A DNA stretch of 64,000 bases from Photobacterium sp. TLY01 (GCF_021432065.1 NZ_CP090364.1:3176601-3240600), one strand, 5' to 3'. Counted from the stretch's first letter, positions 36,619-47,353 are shown. Translations and numbers: made by a program. Notes: generated from the letters alone by a model not told the origin.

Positions 36619-38637
36619 ATGCGTTTCTTCGCTAAAATACTGGCTACCCTGATGATTTTGCTGCTGATGGCGACGACTATCATTGTCATCCTGCTGCATA
36701 CCCGCCACAGCGCCGCGCTGGTGAACACACTCTTAAAAGGCGCCGGCTATGAAGGGATTGTGGTGGCCGGCGTGCAATATTCACTGCACAGCGATCCGCT
36801 GCATGTACGGCTGATCCAGCCTGACTGGCAGCGAGCAGATGCCCCTGCACTGAGGGCGGAGCAGATTGATCTCTGGCTGTCCCCGGCGACTTTCTACCAG
36901 CGGGGCTGGCATTTTAACAGCCTGCTGATCCAAGGCGTCAATCTCGAGCAGTTACCGACGATTGAACTGGAAAGCGGCCAGCTCAGTGCACGCCGTCTGG
37001 CTGTGACCAAACTGACCCTGTCTGTCCCCGGGTTGCAGCTGGCCAACGCCCGCCTCGAACTCGATAACTGGCAAAACAGCCCCCAAAGCTGGGGAGACTT
37101 CAGCGGAGACTTTCGCCTGTCGGCCGAGCAGATCATCTGGCACAATCAGACACTGCAGCAGGTACTCCTGGACGGAGAACACAAGGCCCAGGCCTGGACT
37201 CTGTACGGCTTATCATTGAACTGGCAAGGTGCCAGATTCCACGGCCAGGCGGAATATCAGACCGAACAGCAGACTTTGGTCATCCACCAGCTCACCGCCA
37301 ATGGCCTGAAGATCGACAAAGATTTCCCGATCCAACCTTTATCAGAGCTGAGCGCACAGGCCCGCGAGTCCGGGCTGAGCGTCGATTTACGCCGCCTGGA
37401 TATCCTCGACAGCAGCCTGGAGCATGAAGAATACAGCGCGAATCATGCCAATCTGGCGCTTGAAAATTGGCACTGGCCCGGCACGCTGTGGCAACAACAG
37501 GATGCCCGTTTGTCGCTGGGAGCCGATACGCTACGCTGGCATGACCTGCTGCTGGACTCCCCCCTGACTGAGCTGCACTTCAGCCCTGAGCAGATCAGCC
37601 TGAACGGCTTTTCGGCCCGGATGCTTGAAGGCTACCTCCGCGCTGAGGCCACCCTGACGCCTGAAGCCATGTTGCTGCATCAGCTGGAACTCAAAGGGAT
37701 TCGCTGGGTGATGCCAGAAGCCATCCAGGCCTGGCTGATGCACGACAGCGCCCCGCAAACACCGTTGCAGGCTCACGTCGATCAGTGGTGGCGCCAGCTG
37801 GCTACCCTGACCGTGGATCAGCTCTCTGTCGGCTACAGTCAGCTGACCGGCACCTATGCGCCGCTGCCTTTTCAGATCAGTGATATCAATCTGGACGGCA
37901 CCGGGCTGGTCCTGCTGCGACAGGGACAACCCGGGCTGTGGCAAGGTGAACTCAATGCCGGTGCCGGTTTCACCCATATCCGTCAAATCACCCTGCACGA
38001 TCCGCTGCTGACCATGAGCAGCCAGGCCGGGCACTGGCAAATCACGCGGCTCAACCTGCCGATTGAAGAAGGTCTGTTAGAAGGCAGCGCCGATATCCGG
38101 CTCAGCGAAGCGGGCTGGCCCTGGGCACTGTCTCTGACCGGCGACAGCCTGCCGTCGCAGATGCTGAGTCACTGGCTGGGACTGCCGCTCCCGCTGCAGG
38201 GAAAAATGGATATCAGCGCCCAGGCAAGTGGCCTGGGGCAATTTCACCGCGGCCTGGCTTACAGTTTGGATGGCCAACTTAATGCAGCCTTCCGCCAGCA
38301 GTCCCTGACCCAAAGCGAAGCCTCACTGCTGCAGGGGTGGCAGAATGAGACAACACTGGCCGTGACGCCACTCAGCACAGGTCAGCCCCCAGCCAAGTTG
38401 CCAGTCACGCTGAGTCCGCTCAAGCTGCAGGCAGATCGGGGACGCATCACCATGCAACCGCTGACCCTGCAGGGCCAGCAGCTAAAGGCGGAACTGAAGG
38501 GAGAGTGGGATCTGGCGACCCCATCCGGACGTGACATCGAGCTCAAGGCAAGCGATGGCTGCCAGCAGCTCACCAAACGCTGGCACAAGCATCAGCAGGA
38601 CACGGCCTTACTGCCCTGCGAGCGAAACAGCATATAG
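36619..38637 (+). CDS. AsmA-like membrane-anchored protein
   Basis: A 672-residue protein with one N-terminal membrane anchor (about residues 5-27, MRFFAKILATLMILLLM) and a long periplasmic region of repeated beta-strand patterns typical of AsmA-type lipid-bridge proteins. The family is implicated in phospholipid transport between membranes; this member is not characterised. The ATG at 36619 has GGAG six bases upstream and puts the hydrophobic helix at the N-terminus, so it is preferred to an in-frame ATG at 36535. Its 3' end overlaps that of convergent yiiD by 46 bp. Confidence 0.75.
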   Translation: MRFFAKILATLMILLLMATTIIVILLHTRHSAALVNTLLKGAGYEGIVVAGVQYSLHSDPLHVRLIQPDWQRADAPALRAEQIDLWLSPATFYQRGWHFNSLLIQGVNLEQLPTIELESGQLSARRLAVTKLTLSVPGLQLANARLELDNWQNSPQSWGDFSGDFRLSAEQIIWHNQTLQQVLLDGEHKAQAWTLYGLSLNWQGARFHGQAEYQTEQQTLVIHQLTANGLKIDKDFPIQPLSELSAQARESGLSVDLRRLDILDSSLEHEEYSANHANLALENWHWPGTLWQQQDARLSLGADTLRWHDLLLDSPLTELHFSPEQISLNGFSARMLEGYLRAEATLTPEAMLLHQLELKGIRWVMPEAIQAWLMHDSAPQTPLQAHVDQWWRQLATLTVDQLSVGYSQLTGTYAPLPFQISDINLDGTGLVLLRQGQPGLWQGELNAGAGFTHIRQITLHDPLLTMSSQAGHWQITRLNLPIEEGLLEGSADIRLSEAGWPWALSLTGDSLPSQMLSHWLGLPLPLQGKMDISAQASGLGQFHRGLAYSLDGQLNAAFRQQSLTQSEASLLQGWQNETTLAVTPLSTGQPPAKLPVTLSPLKLQADRGRITMQPLTLQGQQLKAELKGEWDLATPSGRDIELKASDGCQQLTKRWHKHQQDTALLPCERNSI

Positions 38638-39512
38638 GTTCCGGTGAAGGTCGCCGCATGGGATTCATCGCTGAACACCTGCACTTCCACCACCATGCGC
38701 CCTTTACGGCCATTGGCGATCCGATCCAGATCGCCGGTAAGGGTTTCCACGCCAGCAACAGCACGAGGACGTGATTTGACCGGGGCAGAATAACGAATAT
38801 GACTGTCAACCAGCATGATATCGGCCTCTAGCTGGCGCTCTTTCAGCAGCATCCAGAGAAATCCCCAGCCGGCCAGCGTCGCCATGGTAAAAATACTGCC
38901 GGCAAACATGGTCGCCCTCGGGTTGAGATTCGCATTCAGTACCGCGCTGACTTCAAACCGATACCCGGTGTACTGACTGATTTTGACGCCCATTTTTTCA
39001 CTGATCGGAATATGGGACTGCCAGACATCCTGCAGTTCCTGACACCAGTCCGGATGTCGCACCACTTCTGTTAACGGATCCAGGTATTTCAGCATCTGCT
39101 GATGACGAACCGGGCCGCGTTCCTCGCTCAGTTCACCCTGATTGGCAAAGCCGTTGATCTGATAAAAGCGAATCGCTTCTTCGCGGGCATTACAGACCAG
39201 CCGCTTGGCCCCTTCCTGTCGGGCCAGTGATTCCAGCGCCATCAGCAGCAGACCGCCCATCCCTTTATTGCGGTAATTGGGATCAACCGCCATATACCGG
39301 ATTTGGCCGTCATTTTCCGGCGTCATATACAAGCGACCAATCGCCACTGGCTGACCGTCATCATCCACGATCATCCGATGGCTGCTCAGGGCGTCATAGG
39401 CATCGCGCTCAGACCCCACCGGCATATGCCAGGGCTGGCGCAACATCCGCCAGCGAAAGTCAAAATAGCGGGCCAGTTCCGCCTCTGTTTGCGGGGTGAT
39501 CAATCGAAACAT
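38592..39512 (-). CDS. yiiD: Bifunctional GNAT / hot-dog thioesterase protein YiiD
   Basis: A 306-residue two-domain protein. The N-terminal GNAT acetyltransferase domain has the acetyl-CoA loop RNKGMGGLLL at about residues 83-92. The C-terminal hot-dog domain has ATMFAGSIFTMATLAGWGFLW and DSHIRYSAPVK. E. coli YiiD shares this architecture and lies next to dtd. The YiiD/MadA/FabY-type proteins have been linked to priming of fatty acid synthesis by decarboxylation of malonyl-ACP. That role here rests on homology. Confidence 0.88.
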   Translation of the reverse strand: MFRLITPQTEAELARYFDFRWRMLRQPWHMPVGSERDAYDALSSHRMIVDDDGQPVAIGRLYMTPENDGQIRYMAVDPNYRNKGMGGLLLMALESLARQEGAKRLVCNAREEAIRFYQINGFANQGELSEERGPVRHQQMLKYLDPLTEVVRHPDWCQELQDVWQSHIPISEKMGVKISQYTGYRFEVSAVLNANLNPRATMFAGSIFTMATLAGWGFLWMLLKERQLEADIMLVDSHIRYSAPVKSRPRAVAGVETLTGDLDRIANGRKGRMVVEVQVFSDESHAATFTGTYMLFRSQGSKAVSC

Positions 39513-39634
39513 CGCGTCCTTCTCCAGTCATTCAATTCCATTTGGGCGCTCGTACGCTCCACCTGTGGGTGCTTTGCTGCGCAAACGGCCACGGTTTTCA
39601 GCAAACGATCTTGGTCACAGCTCTAGGATGAAGG

Positions 39635-40072
39635 CTAGCACTGCAGCCAGAAAGTGACAGGACCATCATTAAGAAGCGCCACTTTCATATCAGCGGCAAA
39701 GATACCCGTTTCGGTGCGGACCGTGCTTTCCTGGCAAGCCGCCACAAAATAGTCGTACAAGCGCTCGGCGTCCGCCGGACTTGCCCCGGTTGAAAAGCTC
39801 GGGCGCATCCCGCTGTTGGTATCGGCAGCCAGCGTGAACTGCGAAACCACCAGCACACTGCCCCCCGCCTGCTGCACATTGAGATTCATTTTACCGGCAT
39901 CATCTTCAAACACCCGGTAGCCCAGCACTTTATCGCGCAACCGGCGGGCTTTGGCTTCATCGTCACCTTTTTCGACCCCGAGTAAAACCAGTAACCCTTT
40001 GCCAATGGCGCCGGTCACTTTGCCATCAACGGTAACACTGGCTTCACTCACGCGTTGTATCAGCGCAATCAT
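39635..40072 (-). CDS. dtd: D-aminoacyl-tRNA deacylase
   Basis: A 145-residue proofreading enzyme that removes D-amino acids from tRNA. The conserved motif SQFTLAAD is near residue 79 and the cross-subunit GPVTFWL near 137. Its start overlaps the yihY stop by 4 bp, so the two are translationally coupled. yiiD follows, an order also seen in E. coli (yihY-dtd-yiiD). Confidence 0.96.
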   Translation of the reverse strand: MIALIQRVSEASVTVDGKVTGAIGKGLLVLLGVEKGDDEAKARRLRDKVLGYRVFEDDAGKMNLNVQQAGGSVLVVSQFTLAADTNSGMRPSFSTGASPADAERLYDYFVAACQESTVRTETGIFAADMKVALLNDGPVTFWLQC

Positions 40073-41070
40073 TTTGTATCCTTGTACGTCTTCGCGGTTT
40101 TTTGTTGTTCTGCTGTGTGATCAGTCCGGGCCGCCTTTACCTTTTGATGATCGCCGTCCACGGAAGCCAAAGGCTGTTTTTCATCCTCACTTGAGCCGTG
40201 CGGTGTTTCCCCCCGCTGGCGCCAATGCTGTTCTTCACACAAGCTGGCGGTGATTTCTGCGCCCAGCAACACAATACACCAACACAGGTACACCCACACA
40301 AACAAAATCGGCACCACAGCCAGTGCGCCGTAGATCAGCTGGTAAGACGGAAAATTGGTAATATAGAGTGCAAAAGCTTTCTTGCTCAGCTCAAACAAGG
40401 CACTGGCAATCAGAGCACCAATCAGTGCATTACGCAACCGGACTTTGGTGTTAGGTACCAGCATGTACAGGCCCAGAAAGGCCAGGGTCGACATCAGCAC
40501 AGGCAGGCCGCGCAACAGCTGCTGTACAAAACCGTTCACGGTTTCGCTGCCCAGAACATTCAGTGACGCCAGGTAAGAGCTGATCGCCAGGCTGGAGCCG
40601 ACCAGAATCGGCCCCAGTGTCAGCACCATCCAGTAAATTGAAAACGAGATCACCACGCGGCGGTGCTGACGCACCCGGAAAATGTAATTCAGTGATTTAT
40701 CGATGGTGGAGATCAGCAAGATGGCAACCACAAACAAGGCCCCGATCCCCACAGCCGTCATTTTGCCGGCATTTGCAACAAACTGATTGAGATAGCTCTG
40801 CACCACATCCCCGGCTGTCGGCACAAAATTTTCAAACACAAAAGCCTGCAGCTGCTCGCCCAGCGAGGCAAACACAGGGAAACTCGACAGCGCTGACAGC
40901 ACTACAGTGATCATCGGCACCAGCGACAGCAGTGTCACATAGGCCATAGAGCCGGCCGTCACCGTCAGACGGTCATGATCAATGCGGCGGTACAAATACT
41001 GCGCAAATTGCCAGAGTTCTGTGACCGTCTGGCGCAAACCCGGCCCGGACGTTATTTTCATATCAGCCAT
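40069..41070 (-). CDS. yihY: YihY/BrkB family inner-membrane protein
   Basis: A 333-residue protein with about six membrane helices (between residues 45 and 265) and a hydrophilic, charged C-terminal tail (about 280-333). It belongs to the UPF0761/BrkB family, once wrongly named ribonuclease BN. Its biochemical role is unknown. It forms an operon with dtd. Confidence 0.92.
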   Translation of the reverse strand: MADMKITSGPGLRQTVTELWQFAQYLYRRIDHDRLTVTAGSMAYVTLLSLVPMITVVLSALSSFPVFASLGEQLQAFVFENFVPTAGDVVQSYLNQFVANAGKMTAVGIGALFVVAILLISTIDKSLNYIFRVRQHRRVVISFSIYWMVLTLGPILVGSSLAISSYLASLNVLGSETVNGFVQQLLRGLPVLMSTLAFLGLYMLVPNTKVRLRNALIGALIASALFELSKKAFALYITNFPSYQLIYGALAVVPILFVWVYLCWCIVLLGAEITASLCEEQHWRQRGETPHGSSEDEKQPLASVDGDHQKVKAARTDHTAEQQKTAKTYKDTK

Positions 41071-41260
41071 ATTGAATTAATCTTTGTTGTTTATCGTTTA
41101 ACGACCAAACGACCCGACTCGCGACAGAGTTCACTTCAGCCCTTTCAAAGATGCCGCATTCTGGTTCTGAACAGCCGTGTCATGGATATTGGGGTATATC
41201 AACAACATAGTGCGTCCGGATGGGAATAACAACCAGCCCGAGCGCCAGCCAGGAGCTTTT

Positions 41261-41902
41261 ATGCCATATGCTTTTGCCCTGATCCTGAGCCTGACACTGC
41301 TGTCGGGTTGCCAGAGCGCCTACTATTCTGCCATGGAATCCGTCGGTGTTCATAAACGCGATATTATGGTCGACCGTGTCGAAGACGCCACTGAGGCGCA
41401 AAAAGACGCCCAGGAACAGTTTACCTCAGCGCTGGCCGCTTTACAGTCACTCACCCGCTTTGAGGGGGGCACGCTGGAAGAGACCTATCACCGGGTGAAC
41501 GCGCAGTATGAAGCCAGTGCCGATGCCGCCGAAAAGGTCAGCGACCGCATCGCGGCGATTGAAAATGTCTCAGAGGCCCTGTTCGATGAATGGCAGGAAG
41601 AACTGAGCCTGTATTCCAGCGCGGCCCTGCGCCGCGACAGCGAAGCCAAACTCAAAGCCACCCGCGCCTCTTACAGCAAGATGATTGCTGCCATGCACAG
41701 AGCAGAAGGCAAAATGGCACCTGTGCTGGATACGCTGCGGGATAACAGCCTGTACCTGAAACACAACCTCAATGCGGCAGCGATTGGCTCGCTGCAGGGC
41801 GAGTTCCGCTCGCTTGAACGCGATATCCAGCGTGCGATCAGCGATATGCGCGCCGCGATCAGTGAGTCTGAGCGCTTTGTGGCCCAGCTAAGCCGCAGCT
41901 AA
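41261..41902 (+). CDS. DUF2959 lipoprotein
   Basis: A 213-residue predicted lipoprotein. The signal peptide ends in lipobox LLSGC with Cys17, followed by a mainly helical, coiled-coil-like domain (DATEAQKDAQEQFTSALAAL and later heptad-like stretches). The ATG at 41261 has AGGAG four bases upstream. Members are common in marine gamma-proteobacteria and have no known function. It is convergent with typA and shares a bidirectional terminator. Confidence 0.8.
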   Translation: MPYAFALILSLTLLSGCQSAYYSAMESVGVHKRDIMVDRVEDATEAQKDAQEQFTSALAALQSLTRFEGGTLEETYHRVNAQYEASADAAEKVSDRIAAIENVSEALFDEWQEELSLYSSAALRRDSEAKLKATRASYSKMIAAMHRAEGKMAPVLDTLRDNSLYLKHNLNAAAIGSLQGEFRSLERDIQRAISDMRAAISESERFVAQLSRS

Positions 41903-41920
41903 TCTGGTTTCGGCCTGAAT

Positions 41921-41962
41921 AAAAAAATCCCCCGCCGGCTGAACCGGAACGGGGGATTTTTA
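41921..41962. terminator. Bidirectional terminator between DUF2959 gene and typA
   Basis: The stem TCCCCCG...CGGGGGA with an inner GCCGG/CCGG stem is flanked by seven A's on the left and five T's on the right, so it can end transcription from either side. Confidence 0.9.
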
Positions 41963-41995
41963 ACTGTGCACCCAAAGAGTGCACAAGTTCAGTTG

Positions 41996-43825
41996 TTACT
42001 TCGCACCACGGCTCGCGCGCTTACGATCCGTTTCCGTCAGCAGTTTCTTACGGATACGGATGCTTTCCGGCGTCACTTCCACCAGCTCATCGTCATCGAT
42101 GAATTCCAGTGCCTGCTCCAGGGTATATTTAATTGGCGTGGTCAGCACCTGCGCATCATCGGTGCCTGATGCACGGACGTTGGTCAGCTGCTTGCCTTTC
42201 AGGGCGTTGACCGTCAGGTCATTGTCACGGCTGTGAATACCGATCACCATACCTTCGTACACTTCCACACCGTGACCGATAAACAGACGACCACGCTCCT
42301 GCAGGTTGAACAGGGCGTTGGTCAGCGCTTTACCTGCGGCGTTTGCAATCAGTACACCGTTGACGCGCTGACCGATCTCACCGCCTTTGTGCGGACCGTA
42401 ATGGTCGAACGTGTGGTAAATCAGGCCAGAGCCTGAAGTCAGGGTCATGAACTCAGTCTGGAAACCGATCAGACCACGAGAAGGCATGACGAAATCCATA
42501 CGCACCCGGCCTTTACCGTCTGGTGCCATGTCTTTCAGCTCACCTTTACGCAGGCCGATTTTCTCCATGATGCCGCCCTGGTGCTCTTCCATCACGTCAA
42601 TGGTCACCGTTTCAAACGGTTCCATCAGCTGGCCGTTTTCTTCTTTGATGATTACTTCAGGACGAGATACCGCCAGCTCGAAGCCTTCGCGGCGCATGTT
42701 TTCGATCAGAATCGACAGGTGCAGTTCACCACGGCCTGACACGCGGAATTTGTCCGGGTCTTCCGTTTCTTCAACGCGCAGCGCAACGTTGTGGACCAGT
42801 TCTTTCTGCAGACGCTCCAGAATGTTACGGGAGGTCACGAACTTACCTTCTTTACCGGCAAACGGCGAAGTGTTCACCTGGAAGGTCATGGTTACAGTTG
42901 GCTCATCCACGCTCAGGGCTGGCAGTGCTTCAACCGCGTTCTGGTCACAAATAGTGTCAGAGATTTTCAGCTCACCCAGACCTGTGATGGCGATGATGTC
43001 ACCGGCAGTGGCACGCTCGATGTCGTGACGCTCCAGACCCAGGTAGCCCATGACAGTGCCGACTTTACCGTTACGGGTTTTACCGTCTGCACCAATAATG
43101 GTCACTTGCTGGTTTGGCTTCACCGAACCACGGGTGACACGGGCAACACCGATCACGCCAACATAAGAGCTGTAGTCCAGCTGAGAGATTTGCATTTGCA
43201 GCGGGCCGTCAACGTCAACCGCTGGTGGCGCTACGTTATCAACGATGGCCTGGAACAGCGGTTCCATGTTTTCGCCGGTTTCGCCTTCTTCACGGGTTGC
43301 CCAGCCATTCAGTGCTGAGGCGTAAACCACCTGGAAGTCCAGCTGGTCATCAGACGCACCCAGATTGTCAAACAGATCGAATACCTGATCCATCACCCAG
43401 TCAGGACGCGCGCCCGGACGGTCGATTTTGTTGATAACAACAATTGGCTTCAAACCGTGAGCGAACGCTTTCTGGGTCACGAAGCGAGTTTGCGGCATCG
43501 GGCCGTCAACTGCGTCAACGATCAGCAGAACAGAATCCACCATCGACATAATACGCTCTACTTCGCCACCGAAGTCGGCGTGCCCTGGGGTGTCCACGAT
43601 ATTGATGCGGTAATCATTCCAGTTGATGGCGGTGTTTTTCGCCAGGATGGTAATGCCACGCTCTTTCTCGATATCGTTGGAGTCCATCACGCGTTCTTCA
43701 ACGCCGCCACGGGAGTCCAAGGTACCTGATTGCTGCAGCAGTTTATCAACCAGGGTGGTTTTACCGTGGTCTACGTGCGCAATGATTGCGATATTACGTA
43801 ATTTATCGATCTGTGGATTAGACAT
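41996..43825 (-). CDS. typA: Ribosome-associated GTPase TypA/BipA
   Basis: A 609-residue translational GTPase related to EF-G, acting in 50S assembly and stress adaptation, notably in the cold. The P-loop AHVDHGKTT is at residues 16-24, switch [10 protein letters not shown] near 73, and NKID near 128. The beta-barrel, alpha-beta domains and the C-terminal domain are all present. The ATG at 43825 gives the family N-terminus [11 protein letters not shown]. An alternative start at 43840 adds five residues. Confidence 0.96.
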   Translation of the reverse strand: MSNPQIDKLRNIAIIAHVDHGKTTLVDKLLQQSGTLDSRGGVEERVMDSNDIEKERGITILAKNTAINWNDYRINIVDTPGHADFGGEVERIMSMVDSVLLIVDAVDGPMPQTRFVTQKAFAHGLKPIVVINKIDRPGARPDWVMDQVFDLFDNLGASDDQLDFQVVYASALNGWATREEGETGENMEPLFQAIVDNVAPPAVDVDGPLQMQISQLDYSSYVGVIGVARVTRGSVKPNQQVTIIGADGKTRNGKVGTVMGYLGLERHDIERATAGDIIAITGLGELKISDTICDQNAVEALPALSVDEPTVTMTFQVNTSPFAGKEGKFVTSRNILERLQKELVHNVALRVEETEDPDKFRVSGRGELHLSILIENMRREGFELAVSRPEVIIKEENGQLMEPFETVTIDVMEEHQGGIMEKIGLRKGELKDMAPDGKGRVRMDFVMPSRGLIGFQTEFMTLTSGSGLIYHTFDHYGPHKGGEIGQRVNGVLIANAAGKALTNALFNLQERGRLFIGHGVEVYEGMVIGIHSRDNDLTVNALKGKQLTNVRASGTDDAQVLTTPIKYTLEQALEFIDDDELVEVTPESIRIRKKLLTETDRKRASRGAK

Positions 43826-43928
43826 GGATTTGGCATTCACTCAGATGTTGCGACCCCCTGAAAACAGGCAGTCACTGATTAAAAAAACGGCTCATAATCT
43901 ACCAGATTTTACGTCAAAACCCAGCAAA

Positions 43929-43946
43929 TATGTGATTTATATCATC
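43929..43946. promoter_or_regulatory. CRP-like site upstream of typA
   Basis: TGTGA-N6-TCATC (43931-43946) matches the CRP consensus TGTGA-N6-TCACA at 8 of 10 core positions, with matching flanks. It is about 105 bp upstream of typA, next to a minus-strand TTGACG (43913-43918) that could be a -35 element. Confidence 0.35.
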
Positions 43947-44167
43947 ACGCCGGAACGAAACTGACAGCAGCCGCAGGAACACAAGGTAAAAAACCAATAA
44001 AAACAGTCAATTAAAATCAACGCCCAGCGCCATGCTTTTTTTGGTGCAATAAAGTGAACACAAGCCGCCGCGCAGACGATTGACAATTCACCAGCGTGGG
44101 CTAAATATAGCCGATGTCTTTGCATTCGGGTGAAACGGAGTGACAAAGAGGGAGATAATCCCCACTC

Positions 44168-44182
44168 GCACCATTATGGTGC
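44168..44182. promoter_or_regulatory. NtrC binding site upstream of glnA
   Basis: GCACCATTATGGTGC is a perfect palindrome matching the NtrC consensus. Its centre lies about 129 bp upstream of the start expected from the sigma-54 promoter. A weaker half-site (TGCAATGG) is centred about 32 bp downstream (near 44207), the spacing between the two enhancer sites of E. coli glnA. Confidence 0.85.
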
Positions 44183-44277
44183 ACGAAATCACCATATCAG
44201 TGCAATGGAGCCCATGATTTTTTGCACTGAGCGCCATAACAGGGCGTAAATATGGCAATTTTGGGGATTTAAAAAGT

Positions 44278-44293
44278 TGGCATGGATTTCGCA
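44278..44293 (+). promoter_or_regulatory. Sigma-54 promoter of glnA (glnAp2 type)
   Basis: -24 TGGCAT and -12 TCGCA with the invariant 5-bp gap. This is close to E. coli glnAp2 (TGGCAC-N5-TCGC), including the flanking AAGTT. Transcription should start near 44304, about 77 bp before glnA. With the upstream NtrC site it indicates nitrogen-regulated expression. Confidence 0.85.
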
Positions 44294-44380
44294 AACTTCT
44301 ATGTATCGGAACAAATCACTGTTCCTTTCCAAAATTTTTTGCGGCCAGTTGCCCAAATCTAACACCGGAGGTTACTTAAG

Positions 44381-45790
44381 ATGTCAGTAGAAAACGTACT
44401 CGCGTTGATCCAGGAAAACGAAGTTAAATTTGTTGACCTACGCTTTACCGATACCAAAGGTAAAGAGCAACACATCTCTATCCCCGCTCACCAGATTGAC
44501 GCAGACTTCTTCGAAGACGGTAAAATGTTCGATGGTTCTTCGGTCGCTGGCTGGAAAGGAATTAACGAATCAGACATGGTGATGATGCCTGACGCATCAA
44601 CTGCCGTGCTGGACCCATTTACTGAAGATGCCACGCTGAACATCCGCTGTGACATCCTTGAGCCTGCCACTATGCAAGGCTACGACCGTGACCCACGTTC
44701 AATTGCCAAGCGCGCCGAAGAATACATGCGCAGCACCGGCATCGCAGACACAGTGCTGGTCGGTCCTGAGCCAGAATTCTTCCTGTTCGACGACGTGAAG
44801 TTTGCTACCGATATGTCCGGTTCTTTCTTCAAAATTGACGACATCGAAGCGGCCTGGAACACAGGTTCTACCGTCGAAGGCGGTAACAAAGGTCACCGTC
44901 CTGGCGTCAAAGGCGGTTACTTCCCGGTTGCACCGGTTGACTCATCACAAGATATCCGTTCTGCCATGTGTCTGATCATGGAAGAAATGGGTCTGGTTGT
45001 TGAAGCACACCACCACGAAGTAGCAACTGCGGGTCAGAACGAAATCGCAACTCGTTTCAACACCCTGACTTCTAAAGCGGATGAAATCCAGATCTACAAA
45101 TATGTGGTTCATAACGTAGCGCATGCTTTTGGCAAAACTGCCACTTTCATGCCGAAGCCACTGGTTGGCGACAACGGTTCTGGTATGCACGTGCACCAGT
45201 CTCTGGCTAAAGACGGTCAGAACCTGTTTGCAGGTGACAAATACGGCGGCCTGTCTGAGCTGGCTCTGTACTACATCGGCGGTATCATCAAGCACGCTCG
45301 CGCGATCAACGCCTTTGCGAACCCATCAACCAACTCGTACAAGCGTCTGGTTCCTGGATTCGAAGCCCCTGTGATGCTGGCTTACTCAGCGCGTAACCGC
45401 TCTGCGTCTATCCGTATCCCAGTGGTACCAAGCCCGAAAGCACGCCGTATCGAAGCGCGCTTCCCGGATCCAGCAGCAAACCCATACCTGGCATTTGCCT
45501 GCTTGCTGATGGCTGGTCTTGACGGTATCAAGAACAAGATCCACCCGGGCGAAGCAATGGATAAAGACCTGTACGATCTGCCTGCAGAAGAAGCAGCAGA
45601 GATTCCAAAAGTGGCAGAGTCTCTGGAAATCGCCCTGAAAGCACTGGATGAAGACCGTGAGTTCCTGACGGCTGGCGGCGTATTCTCTGACGATTTCATC
45701 GATTCTTACATCGCCCTGAAATCGAAAGATGTTGAGCGCATCAACATGGCGACTCACCCACTGGAATTCGACCTGTACTACTCAGTATAA
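44381..45790 (+). CDS. glnA: Glutamine synthetase, type I
   Basis: Makes glutamine from glutamate, ammonia and ATP; a cytoplasmic dodecamer. It has 469 residues, the same as E. coli GlnA. Signatures seen are [12 protein letters not shown], the active-site [22 protein letters not shown] and [11 protein letters not shown]. The adenylylation tyrosine lies in [11 protein letters not shown] (near 397), so activity is presumably controlled by covalent AMP addition. GGAGG precedes the ATG. It heads the glnA-glnL-glnG cluster. Confidence 0.98.
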   Translation: MSVENVLALIQENEVKFVDLRFTDTKGKEQHISIPAHQIDADFFEDGKMFDGSSVAGWKGINESDMVMMPDASTAVLDPFTEDATLNIRCDILEPATMQGYDRDPRSIAKRAEEYMRSTGIADTVLVGPEPEFFLFDDVKFATDMSGSFFKIDDIEAAWNTGSTVEGGNKGHRPGVKGGYFPVAPVDSSQDIRSAMCLIMEEMGLVVEAHHHEVATAGQNEIATRFNTLTSKADEIQIYKYVVHNVAHAFGKTATFMPKPLVGDNGSGMHVHQSLAKDGQNLFAGDKYGGLSELALYYIGGIIKHARAINAFANPSTNSYKRLVPGFEAPVMLAYSARNRSASIRIPVVPSPKARRIEARFPDPAANPYLAFACLLMAGLDGIKNKIHPGEAMDKDLYDLPAEEAAEIPKVAESLEIALKALDEDREFLTAGGVFSDDFIDSYIALKSKDVERINMATHPLEFDLYYSV

Positions 45791-45817
45791 GTCTGACCCC
45801 AGAGATTCACTGACAAG

Positions 45818-45843
45818 GGCCTGCGCATGCAGGCCTTTTCTTT
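45818..45843 (+). terminator. glnA terminator
   Basis: The stem GGCCTGC/GCAGGCC with loop GCAT is followed by TTTTCTTT, 27 bp after glnA. It separates glnA from glnLG, which has its own control region. Confidence 0.88.
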
Positions 45844-46135
45844 ATCTGTTTCACCAAGACAGGGCAAAGATAAGCTGCATTTCAGACGGACAGCCCCACC
45901 TCGGCGCACCTCGCTTCACCACATGCCGTCATCCCGTTTCCCCGGCTATCCGTCAGATCTTATCACTGTACCGAGCCGGAAAAGACGGCAAGGTTATTGC
46001 ATTATTCTTGATGATTCACCGTCTTTACTGATGACCAGACGTCAGCTTCAAAGCCGTTGCCGTCACCAATCGCCGAAAAGGCTGGACGCACTCACTTTGT
46101 GCTGCACAAGAGAGAAAAGACGGGCTACACTGTAA
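45844..46135 (+). other. glnA-glnL intergenic region
   Basis: About 290 bp without a supported gene. A short palindrome TTGTGC-T-GCACAA lies at 46097-46109 and a -10-like TACACT just before the NtrC site at 46136. Many Vibrio genomes have a small DUF4124 gene here; I saw no such protein in any frame. Confidence 0.5.
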
Positions 46136-46152
46136 TGCACCAAAACAGTGCA
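46136..46152. promoter_or_regulatory. NtrC site at the glnL promoter
   Basis: TGCACC-N5-AGTGCA fits the NtrC consensus TGCACY-N5-RGTGCA fully. It lies about 62 bp upstream of the glnL start and just after a TACACT -10 candidate. In E. coli NtrC represses glnLp from such a site, so autoregulation is likely. Confidence 0.8.
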
Positions 46153-46213
46153 ACGCACCAGCGGTGTTTGCTCCGCAAGCGGGCACCCTGGCCATAACCA
46201 CAAGGATGAGACT

Positions 46214-47278
46214 GTGACTGCTGCTTTTACGCCATTGATCCTGAGTAATCTGGTCACTGCAGTGATACTGCTCGATGAATCGCTCAAGATACGCTATGTC
46301 AACCCGGCAGCGGAGCAACTGATGTCCTGCAGTCAGCGACGATTGATCGGCTGCCGCTTTCCGGATCTGCTCCAGCACAGCTCGCTTGATCTGGGCCTGA
46401 TTCAGTCAACCGTGCAAAGCGGACAGGGACTGACCGACGGTGAAGTCACCTTAGTCGTTGACGGCCGTCACCATACCTTAGAAATCAATGCCAGTCCGGT
46501 GAGCTGGCAGAAAGAGGTGCTGATCCTGCTGGAGCTGAAACCTATCGACCAGCAAAGACGTATCAGCCAGGAAATCAGCCAGCACGCCCAGCAGCAAGCG
46601 GCCAAGGAGCTGGTCCGCGGGCTGGCCCATGAGATCAAAAACCCGCTGGGGGGATTGCGCGGCGCCGCACAGTTACTGGAAAAAGCCCTGCCGGATCCCA
46701 GCTACACCGAATACACCCAGATGATCATCGAACAGGCCGACCGGCTGCGAAATCTGGTTGACCGCCTGTTAGGGCCGCAAAAGCCCGGTATCCGGACGGT
46801 CGGCAATATCCATGTAGTGCTCGAGAAAGTGCGCCAGCTGGTGTCGCTGGATCACAGGGAACAACGGCTGCGTATCCAGCGCGATTATGACCCCAGTCTG
46901 CCGGATTTCAGCATGGATCCGGAACAGCTGGAACAGGCCATCTTAAACATTGTCAGTAATGCTGCGCTGGCGCTGAGCCAGCAGCCGGGGGAAGGCGTCA
47001 TCACGCTGCAAACACGCACCGCGCACCAGGCACTGATTCACGGTCAGCGGCACAGGATTGCGGCCAAGATTGACATCATAGACAACGGGCCCGGCATTCC
47101 GGCCGACATCCAGGACACCCTGTTTTATCCCATGGTCACAGGCCGCGAAGGCGGGAACGGGCTCGGCCTGTCCATCGCCCAGAATTTAATTGACCAGCAC
47201 CACGGCAAAATTGAAGTGTCGAGCTGGCCGGGGCAGACAACATTTTCCATTTATCTACCGATTCAAACCACAGAATAA
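46214..47278 (+). CDS. glnL: Nitrogen regulation sensor kinase NtrB
   Basis: The 354-residue cytoplasmic sensor kinase that phosphorylates NtrC under nitrogen limitation and dephosphorylates it with PII. A PAS domain (about residues 8-110) is followed by the H-box [12 protein letters not shown] with His139, the same number as in E. coli. The N box and G boxes are DNGPGIP and [13 protein letters not shown]. The GTG at 46214 is chosen because AAGGA lies seven bases upstream and it gives the family N-terminus. A longer upstream ATG frame would cross the NtrC site. Confidence 0.95.
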   Translation: MTAAFTPLILSNLVTAVILLDESLKIRYVNPAAEQLMSCSQRRLIGCRFPDLLQHSSLDLGLIQSTVQSGQGLTDGEVTLVVDGRHHTLEINASPVSWQKEVLILLELKPIDQQRRISQEISQHAQQQAAKELVRGLAHEIKNPLGGLRGAAQLLEKALPDPSYTEYTQMIIEQADRLRNLVDRLLGPQKPGIRTVGNIHVVLEKVRQLVSLDHREQRLRIQRDYDPSLPDFSMDPEQLEQAILNIVSNAALALSQQPGEGVITLQTRTAHQALIHGQRHRIAAKIDIIDNGPGIPADIQDTLFYPMVTGREGGNGLGLSIAQNLIDQHHGKIEVSSWPGQTTFSIYLPIQTTE

Positions 47279-47353
47279 CAAAGCAGCCGGGCACATCATT
47301 TAATCAACCATCACGCCCGGCATGCACACAAAGGACACAACGGAGGGCATGCG

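Noticed and set aside
45827..46135. Small protein gene between glnA and glnL
   Set aside because: A roughly 100-codon frame begins in the glnA terminator, has no ribosome site and reads as low-complexity basic sequence. No DUF4124-like protein is seen.
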